The notes beneath the pieces were generated by a model. It saw nothing but the letters and a program-made list of their open reading frames with translations, was not told the origin of the DNA and made no database searches. From the NCBI GenBank assembly GCA_029204225.1, contig CM055097.1, positions 4,250,620 to 4,314,619 on the forward strand: a DNA stretch of 64,000 bases. Reading direction: 5' to 3'. Of the stretch, positions 23,720-35,800 are shown in pieces; within the stretch, counting starts at the first letter, position 1, and the number at the start of each line of letters is the position of its first letter. The DNA comes from Diphasiastrum complanatum. Lineage: Eukaryota; Streptophyta; Lycopodiopsida; Lycopodiales; Lycopodiaceae. A program made the position numbers and the translations under genes.

Positions 23720-24130
23720 TGCTTGATTCAAATTTGGAAATGCCGCTCATTTTTTCATTCCAATAGGTAGTTGGCGCTCATATTTCCATTCCAAAGTGAT
23801 GATAGCGTTCATAATTGGAGATGGCACCCATATTTCCATTCTTGTGGAAGGAATGCATATGTAAACATTTTGCAATTTTTCCTAATTTGAATTAGGGGAT
23901 GGCGGTCATATTCTAGATCTAGTGAAAATATTGCCCTTTTCATAACCAATGGAGGGAATTTTTGAGTTTAGTAAGTTATACTGCGAACTGTTAACAGTTT
24001 TTAACTGTGACTATAGACACTATGGTTAGATCATTGGGAGTTGAGGAGGCCTTGGGAGTGGTGCGGGCAAGCAAATAAACAATATTTTTTTTTTTTTTGA
24101 TATTTTTCTATATCCTACATGGCATTCCTT
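23720..24130. repeat. Element A right subterminal repeats
   Basis: A degenerate word like TGGCGCTCATATTTCCATTCC recurs about five times (about 23740, 23772, 23800, 23818, 23895), with GGAGATGGC forms. Element B's right end also has GGAGATGGCGCT (about 55015). An AACTGTTAACAGTT palindrome is at 23986-23999. Such arrays commonly bind transposase; here that is inference. Confidence 0.55.
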
Positions 24131-24164
24131 AAAGGGTCTTTTTGATATTGAAAACTCCTCTAAT
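24131..24164 (-). repeat. Element A right terminal inverted repeat
   Basis: Reverse complement starts ATTAGAGGAGTTT and matches the left repeat at 33 of 34 positions. Just inside, GGAATGCCATGTAGGA (reverse complement) is shared with the right end of element B. Confidence 0.9.
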
Positions 24165-24193
24165 AACCAAGCATAATTTTTGCATTTTTCACA
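24165..24193 (-). repeat. LTR start of minus-strand copia element (other half at 13917-14720)
   Basis: Read on the minus strand it begins TGTGAAAAATGC right after the purine tract AGGAGGAG (24194-24201). It is cut off from the rest of the LTR by element A. Confidence 0.85.
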
Positions 24194-27100
24194 CTCCTCC
24201 TAAAAAATCTAGCTTGGTAAATCTAGCATAGATCTATCTATAACTCCAAGAGCCAATCTTAATTCTACAAAAGGATCTTTAGGCAATGCCTTGGTGAGTA
24301 TATCAGCAATGCAATTTGATGATGAAACATGAATAAGCTTGATCTCCTTTGCTTGCACTTTCTCCCTCATGAAATGATGTGAAATCTCAATGTGCTTTGT
24401 TCGAGCATGGAAGATTGGATTGTTTGCAAGTTGTTGAGCTGCTTGATTGTCACAATATATGCATGGAATGTCTTCATCCTTGATCACATTAAGCTCCTCC
24501 AAAAGCCTTTTAAGCCAAAGAACCTCCTTTGTTGTTGTTGTCATAGCTTTATACTCGGATTCTGTTGATGAAAGAGAGATGGTATCTTGCTTTTTGGAAA
24601 GCCAAGATATAGCTCCTCCACATAAGAATGTAGCAAATGCACTTATGGATCTTCTATCTTGTCACCTGCAAAACTTGAGTCCGAATATGCTCTTAAACAA
24701 ATCTTAGTCCTTTCATAAACTATGCAAAGTCTTTTGTAGCCGAGATGTACCTTAACACCCTTTTTGCCAACACAAAAGCTAAGATCTGGTCTAGTGATGG
24801 TTAAGTATATCAAGGAACCAATAAGCATTCTATAGGTAGTGATGTCCTCAAAGGATGCTTCATCACTTCCCTTAGAAACTTTTACACTTAGTTCCATGGG
24901 AGTTTCAACTCCTTTACAATCAATCATGCCAAATTTTGCTAAGATTGATCTAGCATACTTAGATTGACATATGAAAGTAAAATCATTACTTCTAGTGACT
25001 TCTATTCCAAGTATAACTTTAAGAAGTCCTAGATCTACCATCCTAAATTCACTAGACAAGGAAACTTTTACATCTTTGATGCCATCTAGGTCATTTTCTG
25101 TGAGTATAATGTCATCAACATATAAAACTAAGGTAATGATCTTCCCATCATTACATTTGTAGTACAATGATGGTTCATAAGAACTTACAACAAATCCAAT
25201 GAAAATAAGATAGGAATGCAACCTAGAGTACCATGTTCTTGGTGTTTGCTTGAGTCCATAAAGACTCTTCTTCAAGAAACACACATTGTCTTCTTCTCCA
25301 TCTTTGATGAAGCCCTCGGCTGGCACATGTAGATTTTCTCTTCCAAAAATTCATTCAAGAAAGCATTTGTCACATCAAGTTGGAAGAGCTCCCATTTGAA
25401 AGAAGTAGCAAGACATATGATTAATCTAATGGTCACAAGCTTTGCAACATGTGCAAAGGTTTCATCATAATCTATGTCTTTGACTTGCAAAAAACCTTTT
25501 GCTACAAGTCTAGCTTTATACTTATGAATGGGTATTTCAATCTATATATCCATTTACAAGTAAAAGGCTTCTTTCCATAAGGTAAATCAACAAGCTTCCA
25601 AGTTTGATTTTCCATTAATGCATCAAACTCTACTTGCCTAGCTTTCCTCCAATATTGAGACTTATTTGCTTCCTAAAAACTAGTTGGTTCTTCAAGCATA
25701 GTAGCCAAGAAAGTATAAGAGTTGAGTAGTTGAGAATCTTCCCTTTGCTCCCCTTTGTCACTATAAGTGAGCCTTGATGGCTCAATCCTTGTCCTTGTTG
25801 ATCTTCTTGGCACTCTTGGACTTTGAGTAAGCTCCACTTGGTCTTCATCTTCATAAAGCTCCTCCTCGGCCATAGCATGATCCTTGACAAGTTGAGTGTT
25901 GTTGGAAGTCACCTTTCCTTTGGCTTGGAGAGATTCATCAAAAAGTGCATCTCTACTTACAACAACTTTCTTGGTAATAGGATCAAATATCCTATAAGCT
26001 TTCTTATTTTCACTATAACCAACAAAGATGCCTTTAAAAGAAGTGGCATCTTCCTTTTTTCCTTGTTTTGAAAGGAATATGTACATAACAAGTACATCCA
26101 AAAACTTTCAAATCACTAAGATTTGGCTTTTTGCCATACAATACTTCATAAGGTGTAAATCCTTTGATGGCACTATTAGTCATTCTATTACATAGAAAGT
26201 TTGCACATAAAATAGCTTTCCCCCAAAATGAAATAGGAAGGGATGCATCTAATCTCAAAGCTTTAGCACACAGACATAGTGTCATATTCTTTCTCTCAGC
26301 TATTCCATTTTGTTGTGGAGTATATGTGCAAGTAAACTCTCTCCTAATGCCATTAGTTTTCACAAAACTCTTTCATCCTATTGGAGATGTACTCCCCTCC
26401 ATTATCACTTCTTAATCATTTTTAAGCTAGTATTAAGTTGCTTTTCCACAAGAGTTTTGAACTTTACAAAGGACTCAAAAACTTCACTTTTCTTAGACAA
26501 GAGATAAACCCAAGAGTATCTTGATCTATCATCAATAAACGTGACATACATAAGAGCTCCACCATTTGATTCATGTGAAAATGAATGAACATCCGAGTGT
26601 ATAAGGTCAAGAGGAGAGTTAGATCTTGTCAAAAATCTCTTGAAAGGTAGCTTATGAGATTTGGAGAGTCCACAAGCATCACAAAGCTTGCCACACTTGG
26701 ATATGGTTTTGGGAAGTCCACTTGCTAGCTCCTTTGTCACCATGGTCTCCATAGCTTTGTAGTTAGGATGGCCTAACCTTTTGTGCCATAATTCCACTTG
26801 AGTGAGCTCCTCCCTTGCCATGTTCACACTTCCAACCATCACATTAGCATCCAGTTTGAATAACCTCCCTTGCTTGAAACCACTAGCAACACATTTTTCA
26901 TCTTTCAAGATAGAACATGCTCCATGCTTGAAATGTACATCTAATCCATTATCCATAAGTTGTCCTACACTCAACAAGTTCTTTGTAATTGAAGGTACAT
27001 AAAGAACATTGTCTAGATCTACTTTTTTAATGATCCTAGACATAAAGGAATGGATCCAACACCTACAATCTCACATTCTTGATCACTTGCAGTGAAGATA

Positions 27101-27413
27101 AATCTCTTAGAACTATTGTAAGAAAGTAGATTAAAAAAGTAGTCTTTTTGGTGAGTCATGTGAGAGCTTGCCCCAATATCAATCCACCAAATGTCTTGAT
27201 TAGATGTTTGTGGTGAGGATACCATCAAAGATAGATTGCACTCTTCCTCCTCCTCCTCAAGCGCAAGATTGCCTTGATTGTCCTTCTCTTGGGCATTCTT
27301 CTTCTTGTAGCACTCGGATGCAAAATGTCTCTTTTTTCCACAAAAGAAACACTTCAGCTTCTTCTTGTCCTTTTTGCTCTTGCCTTTGGAACTTGATGCT
27401 TCATGAAATCTCG
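24194..27413 (-). pseudogene. Ty1/copia gag-pol pseudogene, minus strand
   Basis: Right to left: CCHC zinc knuckle (CFFCGKKRHFASEC, near 27330), protease DIGASSHMT (near 27165), integrase zinc module (HKRLGHPNYKAME...CDACGLSKSHKLPF, near 26780-26650), integrase core (DLIHSDVHSF; YTPQQNGIAERKN near 26310), RT (LYVDDIILTEND near 25100) and RNase H (AYSDSSFAGD; HARTKHIEI near 24390). Frame changes occur near 26405, 25490, 25300 and 24650. Part of RNase H around 24560-24740 is rearranged. The 5' end is lost at about 27413 inside Gag, and no 5' LTR is present. Its 3' LTR is at 24193 and 13917-14720. Confidence 0.92.
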
Positions 27414-28409
27414 GTAAAAGGCTAAACTGAAACCTCGAAACCTGAAATCTATAAGTAAACCTAATTGATTTTGAATCAGTAAAAAACTTAGAAATCCAAA
27501 ATAAAGTGTAAAAAGTGAATTTCAACAATTGTTTGTAATTGTTGGTTTTTTGTGAGCACTAATATAAATCCGTGTGGTAGAAAGTGCCTAGCCTTGGCCG
27601 TTTCAAACTTGCGGCAGGTCTCTTTGCTTGGCCCTTTCATTGCATTTTTTGAACGTTGGCAAGTGAGTTGAAGGGCAATGGAACCCAACCAACTTTGAAA
27701 CTTGGCTGGCAAATGCTAAATGGAGGGCTACAATTCGATTCGCCAATTTGAATACCTACCGTACTAGTGGTCCATTTTTCTTGAGTTGTCAAGCAAATGT
27801 TCCAACTCTACAAGATGTGCTTGATTTGCTCTTATATGGCAAGGGTCCCATGCCACCTCATCTTCCACATGGTGACAACTTAGCAAAAGTCTAAAAAGGG
27901 GAGAGACTCATTTTTCCGTCTTGGACCAATGGGAAAATCTCATTTTGAACCTAGGACTTGCTAGGCAATGTAGCCTAAGAAAACCCTTGATAGCACCTAT
28001 CATTAATATGGGAGAAATTCCAAATTGTTTAATATGATTTAGCATGGAACCAATAATGTTTTAAAAATCATCTATGGCAGTAAGAATATTTTGTTGCCAT
28101 GTTTCAGCCTTGCAAACCAAATTTCTTGTAGACATGTTGATGTGGGAACAACTAAGACATCAACGGGACAACCCTTCAAAGGAGCACACCTTGACGAGTA
28201 TTCTCTTTTTAGGTATAACTACAACAAAGAAGATGAAGCATATGCATTCTTAGATTCGTCCCATGAGAAGGCCTAATCATTAATGTGATTAATCCCATTA
28301 CTAAATCAATTGAATTCTCACTTTACAGGCAAAGGATCCTCTATGCTTTATGGAGAGTGTGTTTTAGTGAGAGTGAGAGTGAGTGTTGGCTTGCCATTGC
28401 TAATTATAG
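27414..28409. other. No supported gene
   Basis: AT-rich DNA beyond the truncated copia end. A short (+) open frame at 28091-28276 has no recognised features. The stretch may be interior of the older element bounded by the LTR-like repeats. Confidence 0.5.
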
Positions 28410-29000
<591 letters not shown>

Positions 29001-29752
29001 TTTTGCTTGCAAGAAGGAAATTCTATTTCAACTAGGAGATTTTTATTGGAAAAATATCTACAATTCTCAATACTTTTGGATTTCCTTCACTACATTTATC
29101 TTTATATGTTGAGAGATAGCTTTGGGCCATTTGTATGCAGGCATGTCACATACCCTCCTTAGAGGACGACCCCTAGTGTAGGTGTCATTTGTGTGCATCG
29201 ATGTTGGTTCTATTATCTTTTCAATCAAGCTATCATGTGTTGTAAGAAATGGATGAATGATGTTGGTTAGAATAGATGTCTTGTTTTATTTTATTTGAAT
29301 TTTCCCCCAAAGACCCTAGTAAGTTGGTGTACACTATCAGTTTTCAAAAAGGCCCCTAAATCTCCATTTATTTAAGTTATGCTGATAAGATGTAGTCCTT
29401 TTTGCTTTTACCTTGATTGAAGTAAATTCCACTTGAAGTTGATTTGGACAATGATGAATGATGTCAAGACCTTTGTAGGTGTGATGAGTCAATGATCAAT
29501 AGTGCAAGATTGGTACCTTGAGCTAAGGAAGCAATTGATGCACCTTGTGATTCATCCTTTACTTGAGAGATCTCGTAACATCTTATGTGATGGGATGCAA
29601 AGAAATACAAGATCAATGCATTCTTAGGAGCTCAATTTTCAATTGTTGGCAAAAAGAGCCATGAAAGTGGTTCATAACAAACCCGTAAGTGTGTCCTTGT
29701 GTTTTACCTAGCTCTTCTTTTGGGTGCTATGCAACTTATATAAGGGAGAGAT

Positions 29753-30038
29753 TGTTATCGATCTCTTAATACAAAAGTTGAGTTACTAGTATTGTAAGTT
29801 TAGCAGCTTAATTAGTAGACTAGAGCTCTCTTAGTAGCTAGACTGGATGGTCATTAGCTAGTTGGGGGAACATTTGTCCCACAAGTGGCAACAACCCTAG
29901 CCATGTAGGGGTTGTTAGGACTCAAAAAGCCTATCTATAATGTTTCTTGTATGAGAAGAATCAGTGTAGATTCTCAAGCTGAACTCATGTGATCTCATGT
30001 TGATGCTCCTTTGTGTAGATCTGTGGTCTTTTTTTACA
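29753..30038 (+). repeat. Short LTR flanked by both a purine tract and a primer-binding site
   Basis: TGTTATCGATCTC starts directly after AAGGGAGAGAT. The right edge TTTTTACA lies 9 bases before TGGTATCAAAGC (30048-30059), a near match to the initiator-Met primer site. Purine tract on the left and primer site on the right of one LTR is the pattern of a tandem-joined element. No coding part of such an element is seen on either side. From 29001 to 29752 there is no supported gene. Confidence 0.6.
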
Positions 30039-30167
30039 ATATGGACTTGGTATCAAAGCTGTAGGCTAGCATAGATTCTTGAACATAATAGTGAGACTAT
30101 GGTGTTGACCAAGGTTATTTGATCAACAAGTTCAATTGTTTAAGAGAGCTTCATAAACCTTTTTTTT

Positions 30168-30646
30168 TTAAAGTTCAAAGGCTACAGTGGACAAATCACC
30201 AACCACAAAGCTACGAAGCACAAATTCAAGTGCAAGAAAGCTTGTTGAAGTCACATGTAGTTGCTTGAATTTTTTTACAACATTTAATAATAGTGAATTT
30301 GGTCGAGATTTGAGTAATTGGTAGCCAACGTTCTTAAAAAAGAAAGTGAGCCATGGAGGCATGCCTCGACAAGGTATCATAAGTCACTTATTCTCACACC
30401 ATTTGTAGTGCCATTTGGCTCGACATCTACCTCAAAAAGGTCACTAGTGGTTTTAGGCCAAATTTCAACCTTAGAAGTAGAATAAATCTCATTGTAGCCT
30501 ATGAAAAAGCTTCCAAAAGTAGCCTCATAAACCAGGTTTTGATAAGCAATCAAACAATCACCAGCCAGTAGGGCAACTAGGGCACAACAAACCAAATGTA
30601 GTTTGGTTGTCTCATAAGGGTGAAATCTATCATAGTTGGACCTCAC
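30168..30646 (-). pseudogene. Unrecognised coding-like fragment
   Basis: Two adjoining minus frames (30377-30646 and 30168-30380) give a segment with a hydrophobic start (LHLVCCALVALLAGDCLIAY), then a mixed part ending FVVGDLSTVAFEL. The codon pattern looks protein-like but I recognise no domain. Start and end are not defined, and one stop separates the two parts. Low confidence that this was a gene. Confidence 0.25.
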
Positions 30647-31227
30647 AAGTCATGGAGAGGGATTGTGCACCCAATGTGGGTAGGGACCTAGTGTATGTAA
30701 GTGAATCCTTTGGTTAGCTTATGAGTTTGGGCATGTAGAATAATCATGGCCTTACGATCTTCTAAGTCCTTGAGTAGACAACCACCCATATTTCTTCGGT
30801 GCAAAACTTAACTTTTGAAGTTTAAAAGGGCATTCTCATTAAAAAAAGATTCAATGTAAAGGTTGAAAGGTCCTTGAAGTTTTAAATTTTTCTTGAAGGG
30901 TGATTTTCTTCAAAGTGAAAAACTAATTCCTTTTGCTTAAAAGAGACTTCTCCCTTAGTAGTGGGCCATTGTTTTATCAAATGAAAGGCAATGATGTTCA
31001 AACAAAAGACACTGGAACTATACATGCTAGTAAAATACCATAGAGAGTTTGCTAGTAAGAAACCATTTTATTGAGTAAGTTATGATCAAATTACTAGAGA
31101 TGGGTCAGATTAGCCAAAAATCTTGGAAATGTTTTTTACAAGAAGAGAGAAGCACTTCAATATTTCAGCTTTGAAGTTTTGTTTCTGTTGTAAATTTTTT
31201 TTCAAATTCTTCATTTTGAAGTTTATT

Positions 31228-31295
31228 TAAAAAAAAACCAAACCTAACCCTACCCACGTACAACCCTAACCTAACCCTAACCCTACCTTGCCACG
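31228..31295. repeat. Short telomere-like CCCTAA repeats
   Basis: CCTAACCCTACCC, CCCTAACCTAACCC and TAACCCTACC lie within 60 bases. The units are CCCTAA-like and degenerate, so this is a weak interstitial telomere-like patch. From 30660 to 32166 nothing else is supported except a GC-richer stretch (31560-32160) containing GCTCCCGGGACCCATGTCCGGGAGC-like inverted words (about 31785-31808) and a polyadenylation-like AATAAAG near 32099. Confidence 0.4.
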
Positions 31296-32166
31296 CACCC
31301 ACGCCCTTCGATCTCTTCTTTATCCCCCTCTCTCATCTATGCTTGCGCCACCTGACTATAACAATGATATCGATGCAATGGAAGTTGTAGGGCGAGGAAA
31401 AAGCATTCCTACGGTGCAAAATCAAACAGTTGATGATCCACAGTATGGGAAATAAAGCGTTCCTACAGTGGAGAATCAAACAGTTGATGATCCACAGTCT
31501 GGGGAATTTACCTTGGCCAATAGAAAATTTTTCAAAAGTAAACTTGCGAAAATATTATTCAGAGACTTTTGTGGTGGTGTTGTAAAGCTGACTCAGGTGC
31601 ACCCAACGTGCCCTGTAAGACTCTAAGGGGTGACACTCTCTAAAGTCCCAGAGCAAGTTAGAACGTCAAGGACTGAGCCTCCGACCTGTGGTGAGCCAGT
31701 CAAGTAGTCACAAGTCATGAGCTAGCTCTGGAGCTCGAGTCATGGCCTAGTCAGGAAGCAAGTTGATTCTGCCACCGGAACGGCTCCCGGGACCCATGTC
31801 CGGGAGCCAGACTGATTCTGCCAGGCTTGCCAGGCTTAATCAGCAAAATAAAAACTAAGTCCCAAAAAGCGTGCTTTACCAGAAAGCACTATGTTTCAGA
31901 ACAGAGGGGGTGCGCCGAATCACAGCAGAAGTATAGGGGGAGTCCGGCAGACAGAAACTTGGGCAGCTCAACCAATGCCAGGAATCCAGTCGCCAGGTCT
32001 CAACTCCCTCTACCAGCACGAGCCAGGCACAATGCCCAGCACGTGTTGGTGGCCCCGAGACCGGTCAGTCTATGTATGAATGTAACCTCTTCCAAATCTA
32101 ATAAAGTTGATCCTTGGGGATGATTACCATTTCGGTTTCGCCTCCGGGACTGGTCCAAGTGGAAGG

Positions 32167-32819
32167 TGTGAAAAACTCAGATCCAAAAGATGCTAAAGTT
32201 TCATAAAGATCTTGGCCATGGAAGTTATGCACATCTAGATTGAAAAAATGATAGAAATTGTGATGTTAAGCATACTAAACATCAACTAAACATCAAAATC
32301 TGATCATAAGCTTCCACAAACAGAAACTTGCTGTCCCTGTCCGTACTTCAGAGCCTACAACCTGCATTTCACACGTGTGAAGCCATAGCAACAAAGAAAT
32401 CACAATTCTAGTGGCTAGAATGCAAGATATGAACAAAAAAGTGAGAGAGAAGAAGATGGACCTTCAAAGAGCATAACATTCATTCAATAGAATGAAAATG
32501 AGATGTGTACATACTCGTGGAGATGGCTATTTATAGCAGCCATAGTGCCTCTTGGCCACTTGTCTTATGATAGGCTAAAATTGGGGTCCAATAGGATTCA
32601 CCCATATACCTAGAAATTTGGTCAAATAGGAATGCACCAAATTATGAGCCAATAGAAGAGCTCCACACTCGACCTCCTCTAATTAATGTGACCTCAAAAG
32701 TAGTGTACACATACTTTGGGCCTCTACATACATGTATGAACCTATCTCTAACTTTTATTTGGCCATAGGCCTACAAAATCTCAAGTTAGGAAAATACTAC
32801 TAGTTGACAATTTTTCACA
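32167..32819 (-). repeat. 3' LTR of the intact copia element
   Basis: Minus-strand LTR with TATA box CTATAAATA (32528-32536) and a TTCACACGTGTGAA palindrome near 32370-32383. It supplies the stop codon of the polyprotein: the final GTG TGA uses LTR bases. Confidence 0.95.
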
Positions 32820-35800
32820 CTCCCTCTTCAACTAGTTTTAGCATAGATTTAGAAAGTACACCAAGACTTGTTCTATGCTTGAAAAATAAGTCCTTTCCCA
32901 ATGCTTTGGTAAAGATATCAGCCACACATTCCTTTGATGGGACATGTTCAAGCTTGATCTCTTTTGCCAACACTTGTTCTCTCACAAAATGGTAAGCCAC
33001 CTCGATATGTTTGCTCCTTGCATGGAAAACCGGATTGCTTGCTAGACTTTGGGCTGAAAGGTTGTCACAAAAGATGATTGGACTCTCTGAAAAATCCAGC
33101 AAATGAAGCTCCATAATCATCCTCTTGATCCACACCATCTCCTTTGTGCATGATGTCAAAGCTTTGTACTCGGCCTCACTAGAAGAAAGTGATATAGTTG
33201 CTTGTTTCTTCGACATCCATGAGATAGCTCCATCACCTATGAAAATAGCATGTGCATTTATGGATTTTCTATCCATAAGGTCTCCTGCAAAATCTGAATC
33301 TGAAAAACCAAATAAGTTAGGTGATGAGCCTCTATAAACAATGCCAAAATCTTTTGTTCCCGAGATGTATCTCAAGATCCTCTTTCCTAGTTTCCAATGT
33401 TCTATGCTAGGATCTTGCATGAATTGGCTTAATCTACCAACACAATAAGATAAATCAGGTCTTGTGATGGTTAGATATATAAGAGAACCTATTAGCTTCC
33501 TATAGAGAGTAATGTCCTCGAAGGATCTTTCATTACCTCTTATAGTTAGCTTTACATGTGATTCCATAGGTGTATCAATAGGATTTGCATCTACCATATG
33601 AAATCTATTGAGAATAGAAATAGCATACTTCTCTTGTGAAATAAAAGTGATTTGAGAAGTTCTAATTACTTCTATTCCTAAGATATAGCTCAAAAGACCA
33701 AGATCATGCACTTCAAATTCCTTTTTTAGTGCTTTCTTGATATCTTCTATATCTTCCTTGTTCCCTCCACTTAAAATAATGTCATCCACATAAATTAGAA
33801 GGATTGTAACATCATTAGCACTAATTCTAAAGTAAAGTGAATGATCATACTCACTCATAGTGAAGTTTTGAGAAAGTAGAAAAGAGTTAAGCCTAGCATA
33901 CCAACTCCTTGGTGCTTGCTTAAGACCATACAAACTTTTTTGTAGAAAACACACATGATTAGGCTTGCTATGAGAAACATAGCTCTCGGGTTGCTCCATG
34001 TAGACTTCCTCTTCAAGATCACCATTCAAGAAAGCATTAGAAATGTCTAATTGCCAAAGATCCCATCCATAAAGAGTTGCAAGGGAAATGATTACTCTTA
34101 TGCTCACCATCTTTGCCACGGGTGCAAAGGTTTCCTCATAGTCAATGCCATGCTCTTGAGCATAACCTTTAGCCACCAACCTTGCCTTCAACTTGTTGAT
34201 AGATCCATCTTGATTTGTCTTTACCTTGAAGATCCATTTGCATCCAATTGCACTTTTGCCCTTTGGAAGCTCCACCAATCTCCATGTGTTGTTCTTCATA
34301 AGTGCTTCAAACTCAAGATCCATTGCTTGGATCCATTCCTCTTTTTGCCTTGCTTCATCTACACATGAAGGTACATCAAAAGAAGTTAGGAAAGCATAGT
34401 TGGATCCATCCACCACTTGCTTACCTTTGCCATCATAAGTGAGCCTTGAGGGTTTCACTTTATGCCTTGGAGTTCTCCTTGGAATTTGACTTGAAGAGGC
34501 TTCTTCAACATCCACATCCAATGTGTCATCAACTCCATTGTCATCAAGCACATTAGTTGCAACAACACCATCATCACTTGAAACAACTTTTGGAATGTTA
34601 CTTTCATCAAAAATGACATCCCTACTTGTGAACACTTTCTTGATTGAAGGAACATAAATCCTATATGCTTTGCTTACTTCACTATAACCAACAAAAATGC
34701 CCTTTCTTGAAGATGGATCCTCCTTAGTTCTATCATCAAGAGTAATGTTGAAGTAGCAAATGCATCCAAAAGTTCTTAGAAACTTGACATTAGGCTTCGT
34801 ACCAAACAAAGCTTCAAAAGGGGTTTTTCCTTCCAATACAACACTTGGCCATCTATTGCATAGGAAATTTGCACACAACAAAGCATCACTCCAAAAAGGT
34901 TTAGGAAGATTAGCATTCAATCTCATTGCCTTTGCACTCTCACACAAGGTTCTATTCTTCCTCTCGGCCACTCCATTTTGTTGTGGTGTTCTTGGACATG
35001 TGTACTCCCTCTTGATCCCATGCTCATCGCAAAAGGCTTTGAATTTGTTAGAAATGTATTCACCACCATTGTCGCTCCTCAAGCATTTGATTTTGGTTGT
35101 AAATTGAGTCTCAATAGCAACTTTGAACTTGACAAACACATCAAACACCTCATCCTTGCTCTTTAGTAGATAAACCCAACAAAATCTACTAAAATCATCA
35201 ATGAAAGTTACATACATCTTAGCACCTCCATTGCTAATTGTAGTAACACCATGAATATCCGAATGCAAGAGAGAAAAAGGCATCTTAGATCTAGATATAG
35301 ATCTAGTATATGGCAATCTATGTGATTTAGACAAAGCACATTCTTCACAAACATGATTCAAGCAAGTAAGAGACTTGGGAAGTCCCCTTACTACCTCCTT
35401 TTTGGCTATTACCTCCAAGGCCTTGTAGTTGAGATGTCCCATCCTTTTATGCCATACCTCTTGAATTGACATTTGTTCATTTGCCATGCATCCAACTTGG
35501 TTAGCAACAACACATGCATCAAGCTTGAACAATTTCCCTTGCCTTTTCCCTTTTGCAATGATACTACACCCCTTTTTGATCAAGCAAGCATCACCATCAA
35601 ACTCAACTTTGAATCCTTTGTCAAGCATTTGGCTTACACTAAGTAAGTTCTTGGTAATGGATGGAATGAGCAAAACATCTTTCAATTCTATATTCCTATT
35701 TGTAGAAAGTGAAATAGGAATTGTGCCAATCCCCTTGATTGCACACTCACCATCATTTGCGGTATAGATTACCTTCCTATCACCATCAAATGCCATTAAA

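Larger units (their letters stand above)
14721..24164. mobile_element. Element A: 9.4-kb DNA transposon carrying a DDE transposase-like gene and a histone-Ulp1 fusion
   Basis: Both ends carry a 34-bp terminal inverted repeat starting ATTAGAGGAGTT with one mismatch. The element sits inside a copia LTR whose two halves lie on each side, which fixes the borders. Gene order: unknown gene 1 (+, 14987-16473); histone-Ulp1 fusion (-, 16703-18462); promoter block; unknown gene 3 (+, 19297-20813); transposase-like gene (-, 20948-23594); then a subterminal repeat block. No convincing target-site duplication is visible (left flank GGCCTTGC, right flank AACCAAGC). Every gene has a few stop codons, so this copy is inactive. 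The superfamily is not one I can name with confidence. Confidence 0.88.

Noticed and set aside
14715-24173. 3-bp TTA/TAA or 9-bp target duplications for element A
   Set aside because: TTA on the left and TAA on the right are mirror images belonging to the inverted repeat, not a direct duplication; no 8-10 bp direct repeat matches.
31228-31295. Interstitial telomere
   Set aside because: Only a handful of degenerate CCCTAA-like units; too short and mixed to claim.
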